The notes under the pieces are model-generated. The model was not told the DNA's origin. It did no database searches and saw nothing but the letters and a program-made list of their open reading frames with translations. Below, piece after piece: positions 50,947 to 61,227 of a stretch of 64,000 nucleotides of DNA. Each line of letters starts with the position of its first letter. Within the stretch, counting starts at the first letter, position 1. A program made the position numbers and the translations under genes. Origin of the DNA: Desulfurobacteriaceae bacterium (lineage in GTDB: Bacteria > Aquificota > Aquificia > Desulfurobacteriales > Desulfurobacteriaceae); assembly GCA_026987115.1 (NCBI GenBank), contig JALSNF010000036.1:1-64000 (forward strand). Direction: 5' to 3'.

Positions 50947-52289
50947 GCTCCAAGCTCTTCCACTATGGCCTCTTTGTAGGCCTTTACCATAAAATCTATC
51001 TCCTTCTCGCTTATTGCAAGAGGGGGCATTATCACGAGGACGGGCCCAAGGGGTCTGGTAAATACCCCTTTCTCTATAATCCTCCTTGAAACCCTCCTTC
51101 CAACGTCATCTTTCCAGGAAAAGCCTTCCTTGCTCCTTTTATCCTTAACAAGTTCTACTCCAACCATAAAGCCTTTTCCTCTAATATCCCCAACATGGTT
51201 TAAGTCTGAAAGTTCCTCTTTTAAAGTCTTCCAGAGATAGTCTATTTTAGGCTCTAAGCTCTCAGGCCATCCCTTCTTCTCAAAGAGCTCAATGTTCTTT
51301 AAAGCAACGGCACATCCAAGCTGGTTTCCAGTAAAGGTGTGGCCGTGGAAAAAGGTCTTTCCGCTTCCGTAATCCCCTCCCCAGAAAGCCCCGTAAACTT
51401 CATCGGTAGCAAGAGTTATCGCCAAGGGCATGTAGCCTGCAGTTAAGCCCTTTGATATAGCCATAATGTCGGGAACAACTCCTTCGTGTTCACAAGCAAA
51501 CATCCGTCCGGTCTTTCCAAAACCTGTGGCAACTTCATCAAGTATTAACAAAACTCCATACTCACTGCAGAGCTCCCTAACCCCTTTTAAGAAACCTTCA
51601 GGGTGAGTTATCATACCGGCAGCTGCTTGAACTAAAGGCTCCATAACAACAGCTGCTATCTCGTCAGCGTGGCGTTCAAGGAGCTCCCTTAACTTAGAAA
51701 GGCTAAACTCTTTACACTCCTCTTTACTCCCAGGAAACCTGTAAGGGTGAGGGGAGGGAATTTTAAAGGTCTCAAACATAAGCTCCCTAAACATTGAGTG
51801 AAAGAGCTCTATACCCCCTATACTCACAGAACCTATGGTGTCTCCGTGGTAGGCCTCTTCAAGCTTAACGAACTTGGTCTTCTTTCCCTTCCCTTTAAGC
51901 TGCCAGTACTGGTAGGCCATTTTAAGGGCGGCCTCCATAGCCGTTGAGCCGTCATCTGTATAAAAAACGTGCTTTAAACCCTTAGGAGCTATTTCAACGA
52001 CTTTCTTTGCAAGCAAAATTGAAGGCTCGTTGGCAAGGCCTAAAAGGGTTGAATGGGCAATCTTCTCAAGCTGAGAAACTATAGCTTCGTTTAGCTCCTT
52101 TACGTTGTGGCCGTGAACATTGCACCAAATAGAAGAAACTGCATCAAGGTACTTTTTACCGTCTATGTCAAAAAGCCAGCACCCTTCCCCCCTCTCTATC
52201 ACTATGGGCTCACTTTTTACGTATTCGGCCATCTGGGTAAAGGGATGCCAAACGAATTCCTTATCCCACTTTTTAAGGAGTTCCTTCAC
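50943..52289 (-). CDS. bioA: Adenosylmethionine-8-amino-7-oxononanoate aminotransferase
   Basis: A 448-aa class III PLP enzyme of biotin synthesis. The W.PFTQM opening, SIWCNVHGH, YHGDT, DEVATGFGKTGRMFACE and PLP-lysine ISKGLTAGYMP are typical of BioA. The GTG at 52289 is preferred because AAGGAG lies about 8 bases before it; an upstream GTG at 52295 is also in frame but too near that site. It overlaps the end of the OmpA/PA14 gene. Other bio genes are absent. Confidence 0.9.
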   Translation of the reverse strand: MKELLKKWDKEFVWHPFTQMAEYVKSEPIVIERGEGCWLFDIDGKKYLDAVSSIWCNVHGHNVKELNEAIVSQLEKIAHSTLLGLANEPSILLAKKVVEIAPKGLKHVFYTDDGSTAMEAALKMAYQYWQLKGKGKKTKFVKLEEAYHGDTIGSVSIGGIELFHSMFRELMFETFKIPSPHPYRFPGSKEECKEFSLSKLRELLERHADEIAAVVMEPLVQAAAGMITHPEGFLKGVRELCSEYGVLLILDEVATGFGKTGRMFACEHEGVVPDIMAISKGLTAGYMPLAITLATDEVYGAFWGGDYGSGKTFFHGHTFTGNQLGCAVALKNIELFEKKGWPESLEPKIDYLWKTLKEELSDLNHVGDIRGKGFMVGVELVKDKRSKEGFSWKDDVGRRVSRRIIEKGVFTRPLGPVLVIMPPLAISEKEIDFMVKAYKEAIVEELGA

Positions 52290-54018
52290 CTTCACACTCC
52301 TTTAAAACTTCAATCTCAACCCTACGGTTCTTAGCCCTGTTCTCCTCAGTATTATTTGGGTAAAGAGGCCTTGACTCTCCGTAGCCTACAATTTCAACCT
52401 TTTCCTTAGGAATTCCCTTAGAAATTAAGTAGTTCGCAACAGCACTAGCTCTCTTAAGGGAGAGTTGGTAATTATACTTTTTTGAACCAACATTATCGGT
52501 ATGTCCTGAAACTATAATCTTCTTATAGCTCATACCTTTCAAGTACTCCACTACTTGGTCTAAAACAGAGTAGGCATTTGGCTTTAGGCTATAACTGTTA
52601 AATTCAAAAAGGAGTTTTGAGCCAACTCTTAAATTAACTCTACACTTACTCTCACTCACCTTAACAGGTAAAAAGTTTTGGATGTTAAAAGGCTCTTTGT
52701 GGCCACTCCTAACTAAACTTAGAACGAGAGCTATCTCATATCTAGGGCCTTGAAAATATTGAACTTCTAAATTATGGAAACCCTCAGTAAGCTTTACCGT
52801 ACCGCACTTTTCAGTGGGAGGATGTATTCCGTCATTATTTATTATCAGGTTCCCGTCTATAAAAAGTTTAGCCCCGTCATCGCTCAAAAGACAGAAAGTG
52901 TAATCTCTACCTTTTGGAAAATAGGCTTTTCCTTTATAGTCTATGGCAAACCACTCGTACCTGTCTGTTATACCCGGGAAACCCTCTTTAAAGCTCCTTG
53001 GAGGTATGTTTAGTTCATAAGTATATATCTTCCCTACGGGCGTAAGGGTTTTAAAGTCGGGAAGAGAAGAGGTACCTTTAGGCAGAAAGTAAACATTTCC
53101 TGTAAAGCTAAAGGGTTTTACTTGAGAGCTCCCAAAAACACCTTGGAAATTAGAAAATTTAGTTATACAACCTTTTAATCCTCTTATCCTCTGGTCAGTT
53201 TCTCCGTTAAGGGATGCTGTAAAAATAGCAGTGTACATAGGAGCAGGAAGAGGATAGTTAAACTCGTACTTAAAGGCCTTCTCTTGAGAGGAAGCGTTTT
53301 TAAAACTTAAGTCTATAACCTTATAAGTTTGCCAACGGTTATCTTTGATTTCTATTTGAGCACCTACATTACCGGAACAGGAGAGTTTCAGTTTGCCGGA
53401 AAATAGAATCCCGCTTTTACTTTTCAAGGCTTTAAAGCTCTCAATTTGCAAGCATCTATTTGGAAGAGGTCCTTTGTCCCCTCGGTAAAACAGGAACTCC
53501 CCGTCGTTATAGGCCATGTCAAAACCTGCAGCATCTTCAAAAGAGAACCTGTAAACTCCATTGCCACCTTTCACTTTAAAGAAATTCCCATTATCAGAAC
53601 CGATAGGACCATACCAACTACCATTCCAGTAAGTTTTCTCTATAAACCTAACTCTATCTCCTCTTTTTAAGCCTTTAATCTCTATGGGGGCAAAAGCCAA
53701 CTTTCTTAAAGGTCCAACAAACTCACCTAAGAACTTTGGTTCTCCATCATTAACTTGGTAATAGAGCCTAGTACAGCCAGAAGCGTTAAAGTAAAGCATT
53801 TTAAAGTACCAAGGTTTTGAATCATCGTTAATAATTACTGTTCCATTAACTTTGTGATTGTCTTTTAAAGCACCTATACTTCCCTTAGCCTTCTCTAAAA
53901 CTCCTTTTGCCTTCTCCACTTGGTTTTGAATTTGATTAAGTTGGTCAAGAAATCCTCCAAAAGAATTAAAAGGAAAAGCCGTCAACGCAATAAAAAGGAA
54001 AGCAAAACGAGAATTCAT
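52273..54018 (-). CDS. PA14-OmpA fusion outer-membrane protein
   Basis: A 581-aa envelope protein. A signal peptide (about 1-21) is followed by a short coiled coil (QLNQIQNQVEKAKG...), a beta-rich region of about 250 residues I cannot identify, a PA14-like domain (about 305-440, LLSDDGAKLFIDGNLIINNDG, then HNLEVQYFQG), and a C-terminal OmpA/MotB peptidoglycan-binding domain (about 460-575, VSGHTDNVGS and ENRAKNRRVEI). It probably links carbohydrate or surface binding to peptidoglycan. The combination of the unknown region, PA14 and OmpA is unusual. It overlaps bioA by 17-23 bases. Confidence 0.85.
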   Translation of the reverse strand: MNSRFAFLFIALTAFPFNSFGGFLDQLNQIQNQVEKAKGVLEKAKGSIGALKDNHKVNGTVIINDDSKPWYFKMLYFNASGCTRLYYQVNDGEPKFLGEFVGPLRKLAFAPIEIKGLKRGDRVRFIEKTYWNGSWYGPIGSDNGNFFKVKGGNGVYRFSFEDAAGFDMAYNDGEFLFYRGDKGPLPNRCLQIESFKALKSKSGILFSGKLKLSCSGNVGAQIEIKDNRWQTYKVIDLSFKNASSQEKAFKYEFNYPLPAPMYTAIFTASLNGETDQRIRGLKGCITKFSNFQGVFGSSQVKPFSFTGNVYFLPKGTSSLPDFKTLTPVGKIYTYELNIPPRSFKEGFPGITDRYEWFAIDYKGKAYFPKGRDYTFCLLSDDGAKLFIDGNLIINNDGIHPPTEKCGTVKLTEGFHNLEVQYFQGPRYEIALVLSLVRSGHKEPFNIQNFLPVKVSESKCRVNLRVGSKLLFEFNSYSLKPNAYSVLDQVVEYLKGMSYKKIIVSGHTDNVGSKKYNYQLSLKRASAVANYLISKGIPKEKVEIVGYGESRPLYPNNTEENRAKNRRVEIEVLKECEGEGTP

Positions 54019-54107
54019 CCCCCTACCCCTCCCTAATAAGAGTTCATTACTTATTTTATTCCCTAATTTAAGAGCTTTCTACAAAGAGAAAGAGAGGGAA
54101 AGCCCCC

Positions 54108-54737
54108 CTACTTTACTCTCTGGAGGGCCTGCTCTCCTATCTTGACGCCTTCTTTAAAGGCATTCTTGTTTAAGTCTATAAACCTTGAAGGAACGCTTTT
54201 TTCTATAGCTCTTAGGAAGGAGTCTTCAGATATGAGAGGTTTCCCGTCAAATTGGAGTTTTGTGGCAACTTGGAATACTCCAAGGGCAACTATGTTCATA
54301 ACTTGCCTTCTTCCTAGAACTTCAGCAGCGGTTCTTGCAATGGGAGCTGAAACTATCCTGTACATATTGCAGTCTAAGTCGCACTTAACGAGGTCTTCGT
54401 CAACTATTACGAGAGCTCCCGGCTTTACGTTTACGAGAACATCTGCATCTGCTTCGCTACACTCAGGGTCAAGCCTAACGGGCTTTCCTTTGACCATGTC
54501 ATCGTAAGCTTCTTGAGATTGAATTACTACTGCGTCAAGCTCGGTCGTCTTAGGGAAGTCTATCTGTCTATCAGAGATTACAACGTCTCCCATTGAAACT
54601 CCACTTCTCATAGCAGCGCCGTAGGTTGCAGTTTGGGTTGCCCAAAGTCCCTCTTCAGCAGCAGCTGTTGCAAGGACAACCGCAGCAAGTATTGAACCTT
54701 GACCCGCCGAGCCTATAACCCTAACCTCATACCTCAT
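54108..54737 (-). CDS. oorC: 2-oxoglutarate:ferredoxin oxidoreductase gamma subunit
   Basis: A 209-aa subunit with the 2-oxoacid:ferredoxin oxidoreductase gamma fold: VIGSAGQGSILAAVVLATAA and YGAAMRSG are characteristic. It carries no cluster. It is the last of the four oor genes and overlaps oorB by 4 bases. Confidence 0.92.
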   Translation of the reverse strand: MRYEVRVIGSAGQGSILAAVVLATAAAEEGLWATQTATYGAAMRSGVSMGDVVISDRQIDFPKTTELDAVVIQSQEAYDDMVKGKPVRLDPECSEADADVLVNVKPGALVIVDEDLVKCDLDCNMYRIVSAPIARTAAEVLGRRQVMNIVALGVFQVATKLQFDGKPLISEDSFLRAIEKSVPSRFIDLNKNAFKEGVKIGEQALQRVK

Positions 54738-55591
54738 TTTTCACCCCCAGAAAGAGCCTTTACTTTGCTCCAGTAAACTTCCGTGTACTCCGGCCTTGAA
54801 TCGTCGTGATAGAGAAGGCCCCTTGGTATTTTCCCTGCCCTTTTCTCTTCTGGCAATTTTTCCCAAGCTTTAACTGGAAGTGTGTTCTCTTTAAACCAGA
54901 AGTACATCTCCTCAAAGCTCATTCTGTTTTTCCTACCGTAAACGATAGTACATGGGGAAAGGACTTCTATTAGGGAAAAACCTTTGTGTTTAATTCCGTC
55001 CTTTATAAGCTTTTTAAGCTCCATTGCGTGGTACGCAGTTCCCCTAGCAACGTAAGTAGCCCCAGCAGCAATTGCAAGTTTCGCTATGTCAAACTGGGGC
55101 TCGTAGTTCCCGTAAGGGGTTGTAGTTGCGTAAGCCCCTTCAGGAGTGGTAGGTGAAACTTGACCTCCGGTCATACCGTATATCCAGTTGTTTATTAAGA
55201 TAACGGTTAGGTCTATGTTCCTGCGGGCAGCGTGGATAAAGTGGTTTCCACCTATGGCAAGGGCGTCTCCGTCTCCTGTAAAGAGTATCGTAGTTAATTC
55301 TGGCCTTGCAAGCTTTAAGCCAGTTGCAAAGGCAGGTGCCCTTCCGTGGGTAGTGTGGAGGGTAAAGCCGTCAAAATAGCCGGGAGTTCTGGAAGAGCAG
55401 CCTATACCTGACACCATAGCAACTTGGTCATTTGAAATCCCTAGCTCGTCTAGTGCCATACAGGTAGCTCTAAAAGCCTGTCCAATTCCGCAACCTGGGC
55501 ACCAAATAGTAGGCATCTTGTTAAGGCGTAGGTATTTAAAGTAAGGCTTTTTCTCAACTATTTTCTCCATGGGTAGGTTGGGAGCTCCCAT
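54734..55591 (-). CDS. oorB: 2-oxoglutarate:ferredoxin oxidoreductase beta (TPP) subunit
   Basis: A 285-aa thiamine-pyrophosphate subunit. WCPGCGIGQ holds cluster cysteines of the family, and GDGDALAIGGNHFIHAARRN...INNWIYGMTGGQ is the TPP/Mg site. It carries out reductive carboxylation of succinyl-CoA in this context. ATG overlaps the oorA stop (TAATG), with GGAGG close upstream. Confidence 0.94.
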   Translation of the reverse strand: MGAPNLPMEKIVEKKPYFKYLRLNKMPTIWCPGCGIGQAFRATCMALDELGISNDQVAMVSGIGCSSRTPGYFDGFTLHTTHGRAPAFATGLKLARPELTTILFTGDGDALAIGGNHFIHAARRNIDLTVILINNWIYGMTGGQVSPTTPEGAYATTTPYGNYEPQFDIAKLAIAAGATYVARGTAYHAMELKKLIKDGIKHKGFSLIEVLSPCTIVYGRKNRMSFEEMYFWFKENTLPVKAWEKLPEEKRAGKIPRGLLYHDDSRPEYTEVYWSKVKALSGGEK

Positions 55592-56742
55592 TACTTACCT
55601 CCTTTAACGATTTCCTCTATCTTCGCCAAGATTTCGTGGGGATAGATAATCTTTCCGTTGGCCCTGTTAAGCCTGTAAACCGGAGCTTCTCCTTTAGCAC
55701 ACCTTTCAACTTCTAAAACGTACTGTCCCATGTTTAGCTCAGGAACGAGTATTGCTTTAACGCTCTTTGCAAGCTCATAAAGGGTCTCTTCGGGAGAAGG
55801 CCAGATTGTTATGACCCTTAAAAGTCCGGCCTTAATTCCCTTTTCCCTTGCAAGGTCAACTGCAGTCTTGGCAGCCCTTGCAGTAGTTCCAAAGGCAACT
55901 ATTGCAACTTCAGCGTCGTCAAGTTTATAAGCCTCGTTCCTTTCAAGCTCCTTCTGGCGGCTCTTTACTTTGTTTATGAGCCTCTCTATCAACTCTTGGC
56001 ACATTTCAGGGTCCGTTGTTGGGAAACCGGTATAGTCGTGGTGAAGTCCCGTTGCGTGTCCCCTATACCCGGGAGTCCCGTAAGGAGCTATTGCAGGAAC
56101 TCCGTCTTCTTCCGGTTTGTAGGGAAGGTACTCTTCAGGAGGAACCTTAGGCATTTTCCTGTCCCATATCTCAACTTTTCCCTCTTCAAACTGCTCCATG
56201 TCAACGGTTTCCCTCATGTGCCCTAGAACCTCGTCTAAAAGCAGGACAACGGGAGTCCTTAACCTTTCAGCCCAGTTAAAAGCCCTTATGGTCTCTTCCA
56301 TTATCTCTTGAACGTTTCCAGGGTAGAAAACCGGAATCATCTTATCGCCGTGGGTTCCCCAAAGGGACTGCATTATCTCCTGCTGGCCAACTTGAGTGGG
56401 AAGACCTGTTGACGGACCTCCCCTTTGAACGTTTACAACGACGCAGGGAGCCTCTACCATAAAGGCGTAGCCCAAGTTTTCCTGCTTTAGTGAGAAGCCG
56501 GGACCAGATGTTGCAGTCATAGCCTTTAAGCCAGCGAAGGAACCCCCTACAGTTGCTCCCATTGCAGCAATTTCATCCTCCATCTGGATAAAAACTCCTC
56601 CCTTTTTGGGAAGGAGCTCTGCCATCTTCTCTGCAATTTCAGAAGAGGGGGTAATTGGATAACCTGCGTAAAACCTACAGCCGGCTAAAACTGCAGCTTC
56701 GGCACAGGCGTGGTTTCCATACTTAAGCTCAAGCTTAGCCAT
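55591..56742 (-). CDS. oorA: 2-oxoglutarate:ferredoxin oxidoreductase alpha subunit
   Basis: A 383-aa subunit with the YPITPSSEIAE substrate-binding motif, MEDEIAAMGATVGGS, TSGPGFSLKQE and an extended QRGGPSTGLPTQ region as in KorA. Family members with YPITPSSE near the N-terminus use 2-oxoglutarate. Located 10 bases after oorD. Confidence 0.94.
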   Translation of the reverse strand: MAKLELKYGNHACAEAAVLAGCRFYAGYPITPSSEIAEKMAELLPKKGGVFIQMEDEIAAMGATVGGSFAGLKAMTATSGPGFSLKQENLGYAFMVEAPCVVVNVQRGGPSTGLPTQVGQQEIMQSLWGTHGDKMIPVFYPGNVQEIMEETIRAFNWAERLRTPVVLLLDEVLGHMRETVDMEQFEEGKVEIWDRKMPKVPPEEYLPYKPEEDGVPAIAPYGTPGYRGHATGLHHDYTGFPTTDPEMCQELIERLINKVKSRQKELERNEAYKLDDAEVAIVAFGTTARAAKTAVDLAREKGIKAGLLRVITIWPSPEETLYELAKSVKAILVPELNMGQYVLEVERCAKGEAPVYRLNRANGKIIYPHEILAKIEEIVKGGK

Positions 56743-56752
56743 CTTCTCCTCC

Positions 56753-56980
56753 CTAAGCGCTTGCTATTTCTTCGTACTCCTCAGGAGTAAAAACGTAAAT
56801 GCAGAAATCAGGACAAATCATCTCACACTGCTTACAGCCTATACACTTTTCAGGATAAGCTACAGTCATAATTGCCTTTACCTTATCAAGCTTTAAAACT
56901 TGAGTAGGGCAGACTGCCGCACAGATGTTGCAGCCTTTGCACCAGTCCTCCTTTACTACGACTACGCCTTTTGCTGCCAT
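56753..56980 (-). CDS. oorD: OorD-type 2x[4Fe-4S] ferredoxin subunit
   Basis: A 75-aa ferredoxin with two clusters: CKGCNICAAVCP and CIGCKQCEMICP. It is the electron-delivering subunit of the 2-oxoglutarate oxidoreductase. I choose ATG at 56980, just after GGAGGAAGTG; a GTG at 56983 is also possible. Seventeen bases after sucD. Confidence 0.92.
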   Translation of the reverse strand: MAAKGVVVVKEDWCKGCNICAAVCPTQVLKLDKVKAIMTVAYPEKCIGCKQCEMICPDFCIYVFTPEEYEEIASA

Positions 56981-57000
56981 CACTTCCTCCTTAAGTTTCT

Positions 57001-57903
57001 TTAAAGGAGACCTCTTTCCTTAAGAGCTCTCTCCATAACCTCTCCTATCTCTGCAGGAGTGTTGCAAACATAAGCACCTGCTTCTCTTAGAGCCTCCATT
57101 TTACTTTTTGCGTCTCCCTTACCGCCGGAGATTATCGCACCGGCATGTCCCATACGCCTTCCAGGGGGAGCGGTCACGCCGGCTATGTAAGCTACAACCG
57201 GCTTTTTAACATTTTCTTTAATGTACTCTGCAGCTTCTTCTTCCATAGTTCCGCCTATCTCTCCTATTAAGACTATTGCGTCGGTTTCAGGGTCGTTGTT
57301 AAACATCTCTACCGCTTCCTTGTGGGTAGTCCCGGGAACAGGGTCTCCTCCTATACCTATAACTGTTGACTGGCCTATCCCCCTTGCAGTTAACTGGTAA
57401 GCAGCTTCGTAAGTTAAAGTTCCAGAGCGGGAAACTATTCCAACCCTTCCCTTTTTAAAGATGTGGCCCGGCATTATCCCCATCTTACACTCTTCAGGAG
57501 TTATAACTCCCGGACAGTTGGGCCCTACATACCTTACTCCGGTTCCTTCAAGGGCTCTTTTAACCTTTACCATATCATTAACAGGTATCCCTTCTGTAAT
57601 ACACACTATAACCTTTATCCCGGCATCAGCTGCTTCCATTATTGCGTCGGCGGCAAAAGGAGGAGGAACGAATATCAAAGAGGCATTAGCTCCAGTCTCT
57701 TTTACCGCTTCCTCAACGGTGTTGAAAACGGGCACGCTGTACTTTCCCTCTTCATCACTCCAGACAAGGCCACCTTTGCCGGGAGTCACTCCCGCAACTA
57801 TCTGGGTTCCGTAGTCTAAACACTGTTTAGCGTGGAAAGAGCCTTCCCTTCCAGTTAAACCTTGGACTACAACTTTAGTGTTTCTATCTATTAAAACGCT
57901 CAT
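57001..57903 (-). CDS. sucD: Succinyl-CoA synthetase alpha subunit
   Basis: A 300-aa nucleotide-dependent ligase subunit. The CoA-binding [29 protein letters not shown], and [10 protein letters not shown] with the phosphohistidine are all present. In a reductive TCA cycle it makes succinyl-CoA from succinate. Fourteen bases after sucC. Confidence 0.96.
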   Translation of the reverse strand: MSVLIDRNTKVVVQGLTGREGSFHAKQCLDYGTQIVAGVTPGKGGLVWSDEEGKYSVPVFNTVEEAVKETGANASLIFVPPPFAADAIMEAADAGIKVIVCITEGIPVNDMVKVKRALEGTGVRYVGPNCPGVITPEECKMGIMPGHIFKKGRVGIVSRSGTLTYEAAYQLTARGIGQSTVIGIGGDPVPGTTHKEAVEMFNNDPETDAIVLIGEIGGTMEEEAAEYIKENVKKPVVAYIAGVTAPPGRRMGHAGAIISGGKGDAKSKMEALREAGAYVCNTPAEIGEVMERALKERGLL

Positions 57904-57917
57904 TTTCGCCTCCCCTT

Positions 57918-59090
57918 TTAGATTTCTCCTCTTGCTGCTTTTACTGCTTTTTGTGCTCCGTCTGCCATATCTTTTGCAGGAATTATGTTAAGGCCGCTCT
58001 CTTCAAGCATTTTCCTTCCAATTTCAACGTTGGTCCCCTCAAGTCTTACTATTAAAGGCCTGTCAAGCTCAACCTGTTTAGCCGCTTCTATTATCCCCCC
58101 TGCAATCCTGTCGCACCTTACTATTCCGCCAAATATGTTTACGAAAATTGCCTTTACCTTCGGGTCAGAAAGGAGCAGTTTAAAGGCCGCCGCAACTCTC
58201 TCAACAGTTGCAGTTCCCCCAACGTCAAGGAAGTTTGCAGGCTCTCCTCCGTAGAACTTAATCGTGTCCATAGTAGCCATTGCAAGGCCGGCTCCGTTAA
58301 CCATACAACCTATGTTCCCGTCAAGTTTTACGTAGTTTAAGTCCCACTTCTTGGCTTCAAGCTCAAGAGGGTCTATCTGGGTAGTATCTTCAAGCTCTTG
58401 AACTTTCGGGTGGCGGTATAGGGCGTTGTCGTCAAAGTCTATTTTCGCGTCAAGACAGATGAAGTTGTCTTCTTTGGTTTTAACTAAAGGGTTTATCTCA
58501 ATTAAAGAGGCGTCAAGCTCAAAGTACATCTTTGAAAGGGTGTTTAATATCTTTACAAACTGGTTTACAAGTTTCCTGTCTGTAAGTCCTATCTTGAAAG
58601 CGATTTTTCTTGCTTGGTAGGGTAGGAGCTCCCCCATAGCCGGGTCAACGTGCTCCTTTATTATCAGTTCCGGGTTAGTTTTGGCTATCTCTTCAATCTC
58701 CATTCCCCCTGCAGCAGAGACCATAAAGACTGGACGGGAAGTTTCCCTATCAAGGGTTAAACCTACATAAAACTCCTTGTCTATGTTTACTCCTTCCTCA
58801 ATTAAAACGCAGTTTATAGGAAGACCTTCAGGGTTTTGATAGGTTTTAAGCCTGCTCCCTATCATCTGAGCGGCTATCTTGGCAGCCTCTTCAGGGCTCT
58901 TTGCCAGCTTAACTCCACCTGCTTTTCCCCTTCCTCCTGCGTGAACTTGAGCCTTTACTACAACAACAGGAGTTCCAAGTTCTTTAGCGGCCCTTTCCGC
59001 TTCGTGGGCGTTGTGAACTACAATTCCCCTTGGAATTGGAAGTCCGTAATCCTTAAAGATTTCCTTTGCTTGATACTCGTGTATTTTCAT
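57918..59090 (-). CDS. sucC: Succinyl-CoA synthetase beta subunit
   Basis: A 390-aa ATP-grasp subunit, with [47 protein letters not shown] and LDVGGTA typical. ATG at 59090 follows GGAGGAGAGG; an in-frame start at 59129 would add 13 residues without a family match. First gene of the sucCD-oorDABC cluster, 55 bases after the HD-GYP gene. No clear promoter is seen in the A/T-rich gap, so it may be read from upstream. Confidence 0.96.
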   Translation of the reverse strand: MKIHEYQAKEIFKDYGLPIPRGIVVHNAHEAERAAKELGTPVVVVKAQVHAGGRGKAGGVKLAKSPEEAAKIAAQMIGSRLKTYQNPEGLPINCVLIEEGVNIDKEFYVGLTLDRETSRPVFMVSAAGGMEIEEIAKTNPELIIKEHVDPAMGELLPYQARKIAFKIGLTDRKLVNQFVKILNTLSKMYFELDASLIEINPLVKTKEDNFICLDAKIDFDDNALYRHPKVQELEDTTQIDPLELEAKKWDLNYVKLDGNIGCMVNGAGLAMATMDTIKFYGGEPANFLDVGGTATVERVAAAFKLLLSDPKVKAIFVNIFGGIVRCDRIAGGIIEAAKQVELDRPLIVRLEGTNVEIGRKMLEESGLNIIPAKDMADGAQKAVKAARGEI

Positions 59091-59145
59091 TTCCTCTCCT
59101 CCGCTTGAGGTTGATAAACATTTTAACAAACTTTTTACAGAATTT

Positions 59146-61227
59146 TTACAAAAAGGATAAAGAGTCCGAATTACTCAAGGTCTTTAATTTTTCTTTCAGA
59201 GACTCCAAACTCTCCAAGTTGTCAAAAACTTCCACTTCAATTTTTACTCTTATTTCAGCTTCAAGGCCCCGTAAGCTATTTACGAGCTCTTTTAAACGGT
59301 AGGGGGGAAGGAAAAGGAGGAAGAGACTATTGGAATACTTTACTAGAACAGAATCTGGGAACTCCTTCACTAAGAAGTTTACGAACTTTACGATAAAGGT
59401 CTTTTCCTCCTCAAGATTGTGAACTTTAATAACTGCACAGGAGAGCTCCCTTAGTCTATCCTTTGCAACTTTAAAGGCCAAATCCAAGGCGTTCTTATTG
59501 AAAACTCCAGTTAAAGGATCTCTAAAGAGGTAGTCAAAGAACCTTTCTTTAACCTCGTCTATTACCCAACTTGAAAGTGGGTCTTCAGGTTGAGGAGGTT
59601 CTTCCTTGAGGAAGACATCTGCAGCGGTTTTGACGATTAAAGGGTCGTAAGCTTTACCTGAAAGTTCTAGGAGCTCTTTAACAGCCTCTTCTTTACTCTT
59701 TACGCTTCCGTATATCTTTTTTCTCATCATAGTTTCAAAAGCCTCTGCAACCGCAACTATCCTTGCCAAAAGGGGAATCCCATTATCCTTAAGGCCTTCT
59801 GGATAACCTTTCCCGTCCCACCTTTCGTGATGGTACTTTATGCACTTTAAAACCTCTTCGGAAATCCCAACATCCTTAAAAAGCTCGTACCCTAAAAGGG
59901 GGTGGAACTCTACCAAGTCATATTCCCTTTCAGTTAGCTTAGAAGGTTTTGCAAGAATGTTATCTGGAATTCCCACTTTACCTACATCGTGAAGGAGGCC
60001 TCCTAAGTAAGCGTTCTCTATTTCTTCCTGGGTAAGCCCCATCTCTTGGGCTATCCTTTTACAGTAGTAAGCAACCCTCTCAGAATGCCCTTCAGAGTAA
60101 GGCTCCCTTATTTCCAATCCCCTAACGAAATTCCTTAAAACCAACTTAAGGAACTCTGCCTCTTCCTTTAACCTTCCTTTTAACTCTTTTATAAGTGAGC
60201 CAATTTCAACGGCAGTAGCTATTGACCTGGCAATGCTTCTTATAAAGAGCTTATCTTCCTCTTTAAGCCCTGAATTTCTCTTTTTAAAAAAGAGACAATA
60301 ACCTTTAACTTGGGAAAAAGAGATAAGGGGAACGCCGTAAGCGTACTCATACTTTAACTTACCCTTTAAAAGGGAACCTTTCTTCTTAACCTCTACCTCC
60401 TTACCCACTTCAAGGAGGTACTCTTCAATGTTATCTAAGTCGTCAGAGTTCTTTAAGAACTCTCTCTCTTCGTACCTGGTTATGCACTTAACCAGGACAA
60501 ATCCCCCCTTTTCTTTAATTCCTACTAATACCCCGTCAAATCCGGTAAATCTTAAAAGCTTTTTCATAAGAAAGGTAAAGTTCTCTCCTATACCTTCTTC
60601 CACGGTTAAGAGGCTCACGAAGGAGGACATAAGCTCTGCCTTCTCGTCCCTTTCCTTTATACTCCTTATCATTCTGTTAATGCTCTCTCTTATCCTGCCA
60701 AACTCGTCGCTACCGAAAAGGGGGAGCTCTTTAAGGGAACCTTCACTTACAGAGTTAACGTCTCTGACGATTTCTTTTAAAGGCTTAAAGTAGAGCTTGT
60801 TTACGGCAAAGAGGTAGGAAAGCAAAGTGAGTCCGGTTAAAAGGAGGGTTAAAAAGGCAATCTTAGTCGCAAGTAATAAGGCTTTTCCCTCTATTAAAGA
60901 GCGGTTTAAGGTTATAAGAACATGAACTTTCCCGTCAGGAAATATTAGCGTCTTTTCCACTTGAAAGGCGGATTTGGGAGCTCCTTTCTCAACTTTAACC
61001 TTAAGAATGTAAGGTGCCTTCTCTAATATATTTTCTAACTCTTCAATTTTCCTCTTTGAACCGTAAAGAGCTGCTCCCGTTTCAATGTAGTTAAGGGCGT
61101 TTTCACGGCTGAACTCTAAAATGGAATTCCTTGATAAGTTGTAGGCTATAAAATAGCTCCCTATTCCCACTACGAGGCTTACTACGAAAGTCAGGATTAA
61201 AAGTAAGTAGTATTTACTTAACTTCAT
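59146..61227 (-). CDS. Membrane HAMP-GAF-HD-GYP sensor with degenerate GGDEF
   Basis: A 693-aa protein. Membrane spans (about 6-30 and 119-142) flank a periplasmic domain, followed by HAMP (about 143-195), a GAF-like region (about 205-345), an HD-GYP phosphodiesterase domain (HD at 413-414, [13 protein letters not shown] at 466-478), and a C-terminal GGDEF-like domain. The latter begins [10 protein letters not shown] but has no GGDEF motif ([12 protein letters not shown] instead), so it is inactive. It likely senses a periplasmic signal and degrades cyclic di-GMP or a related dinucleotide. It overlaps the lipoprotein gene by 14 bases. Confidence 0.92.
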   Translation of the reverse strand: MKLSKYYLLLILTFVVSLVVGIGSYFIAYNLSRNSILEFSRENALNYIETGAALYGSKRKIEELENILEKAPYILKVKVEKGAPKSAFQVEKTLIFPDGKVHVLITLNRSLIEGKALLLATKIAFLTLLLTGLTLLSYLFAVNKLYFKPLKEIVRDVNSVSEGSLKELPLFGSDEFGRIRESINRMIRSIKERDEKAELMSSFVSLLTVEEGIGENFTFLMKKLLRFTGFDGVLVGIKEKGGFVLVKCITRYEEREFLKNSDDLDNIEEYLLEVGKEVEVKKKGSLLKGKLKYEYAYGVPLISFSQVKGYCLFFKKRNSGLKEEDKLFIRSIARSIATAVEIGSLIKELKGRLKEEAEFLKLVLRNFVRGLEIREPYSEGHSERVAYYCKRIAQEMGLTQEEIENAYLGGLLHDVGKVGIPDNILAKPSKLTEREYDLVEFHPLLGYELFKDVGISEEVLKCIKYHHERWDGKGYPEGLKDNGIPLLARIVAVAEAFETMMRKKIYGSVKSKEEAVKELLELSGKAYDPLIVKTAADVFLKEEPPQPEDPLSSWVIDEVKERFFDYLFRDPLTGVFNKNALDLAFKVAKDRLRELSCAVIKVHNLEEEKTFIVKFVNFLVKEFPDSVLVKYSNSLFLLFLPPYRLKELVNSLRGLEAEIRVKIEVEVFDNLESLESLKEKLKTLSNSDSLSFL

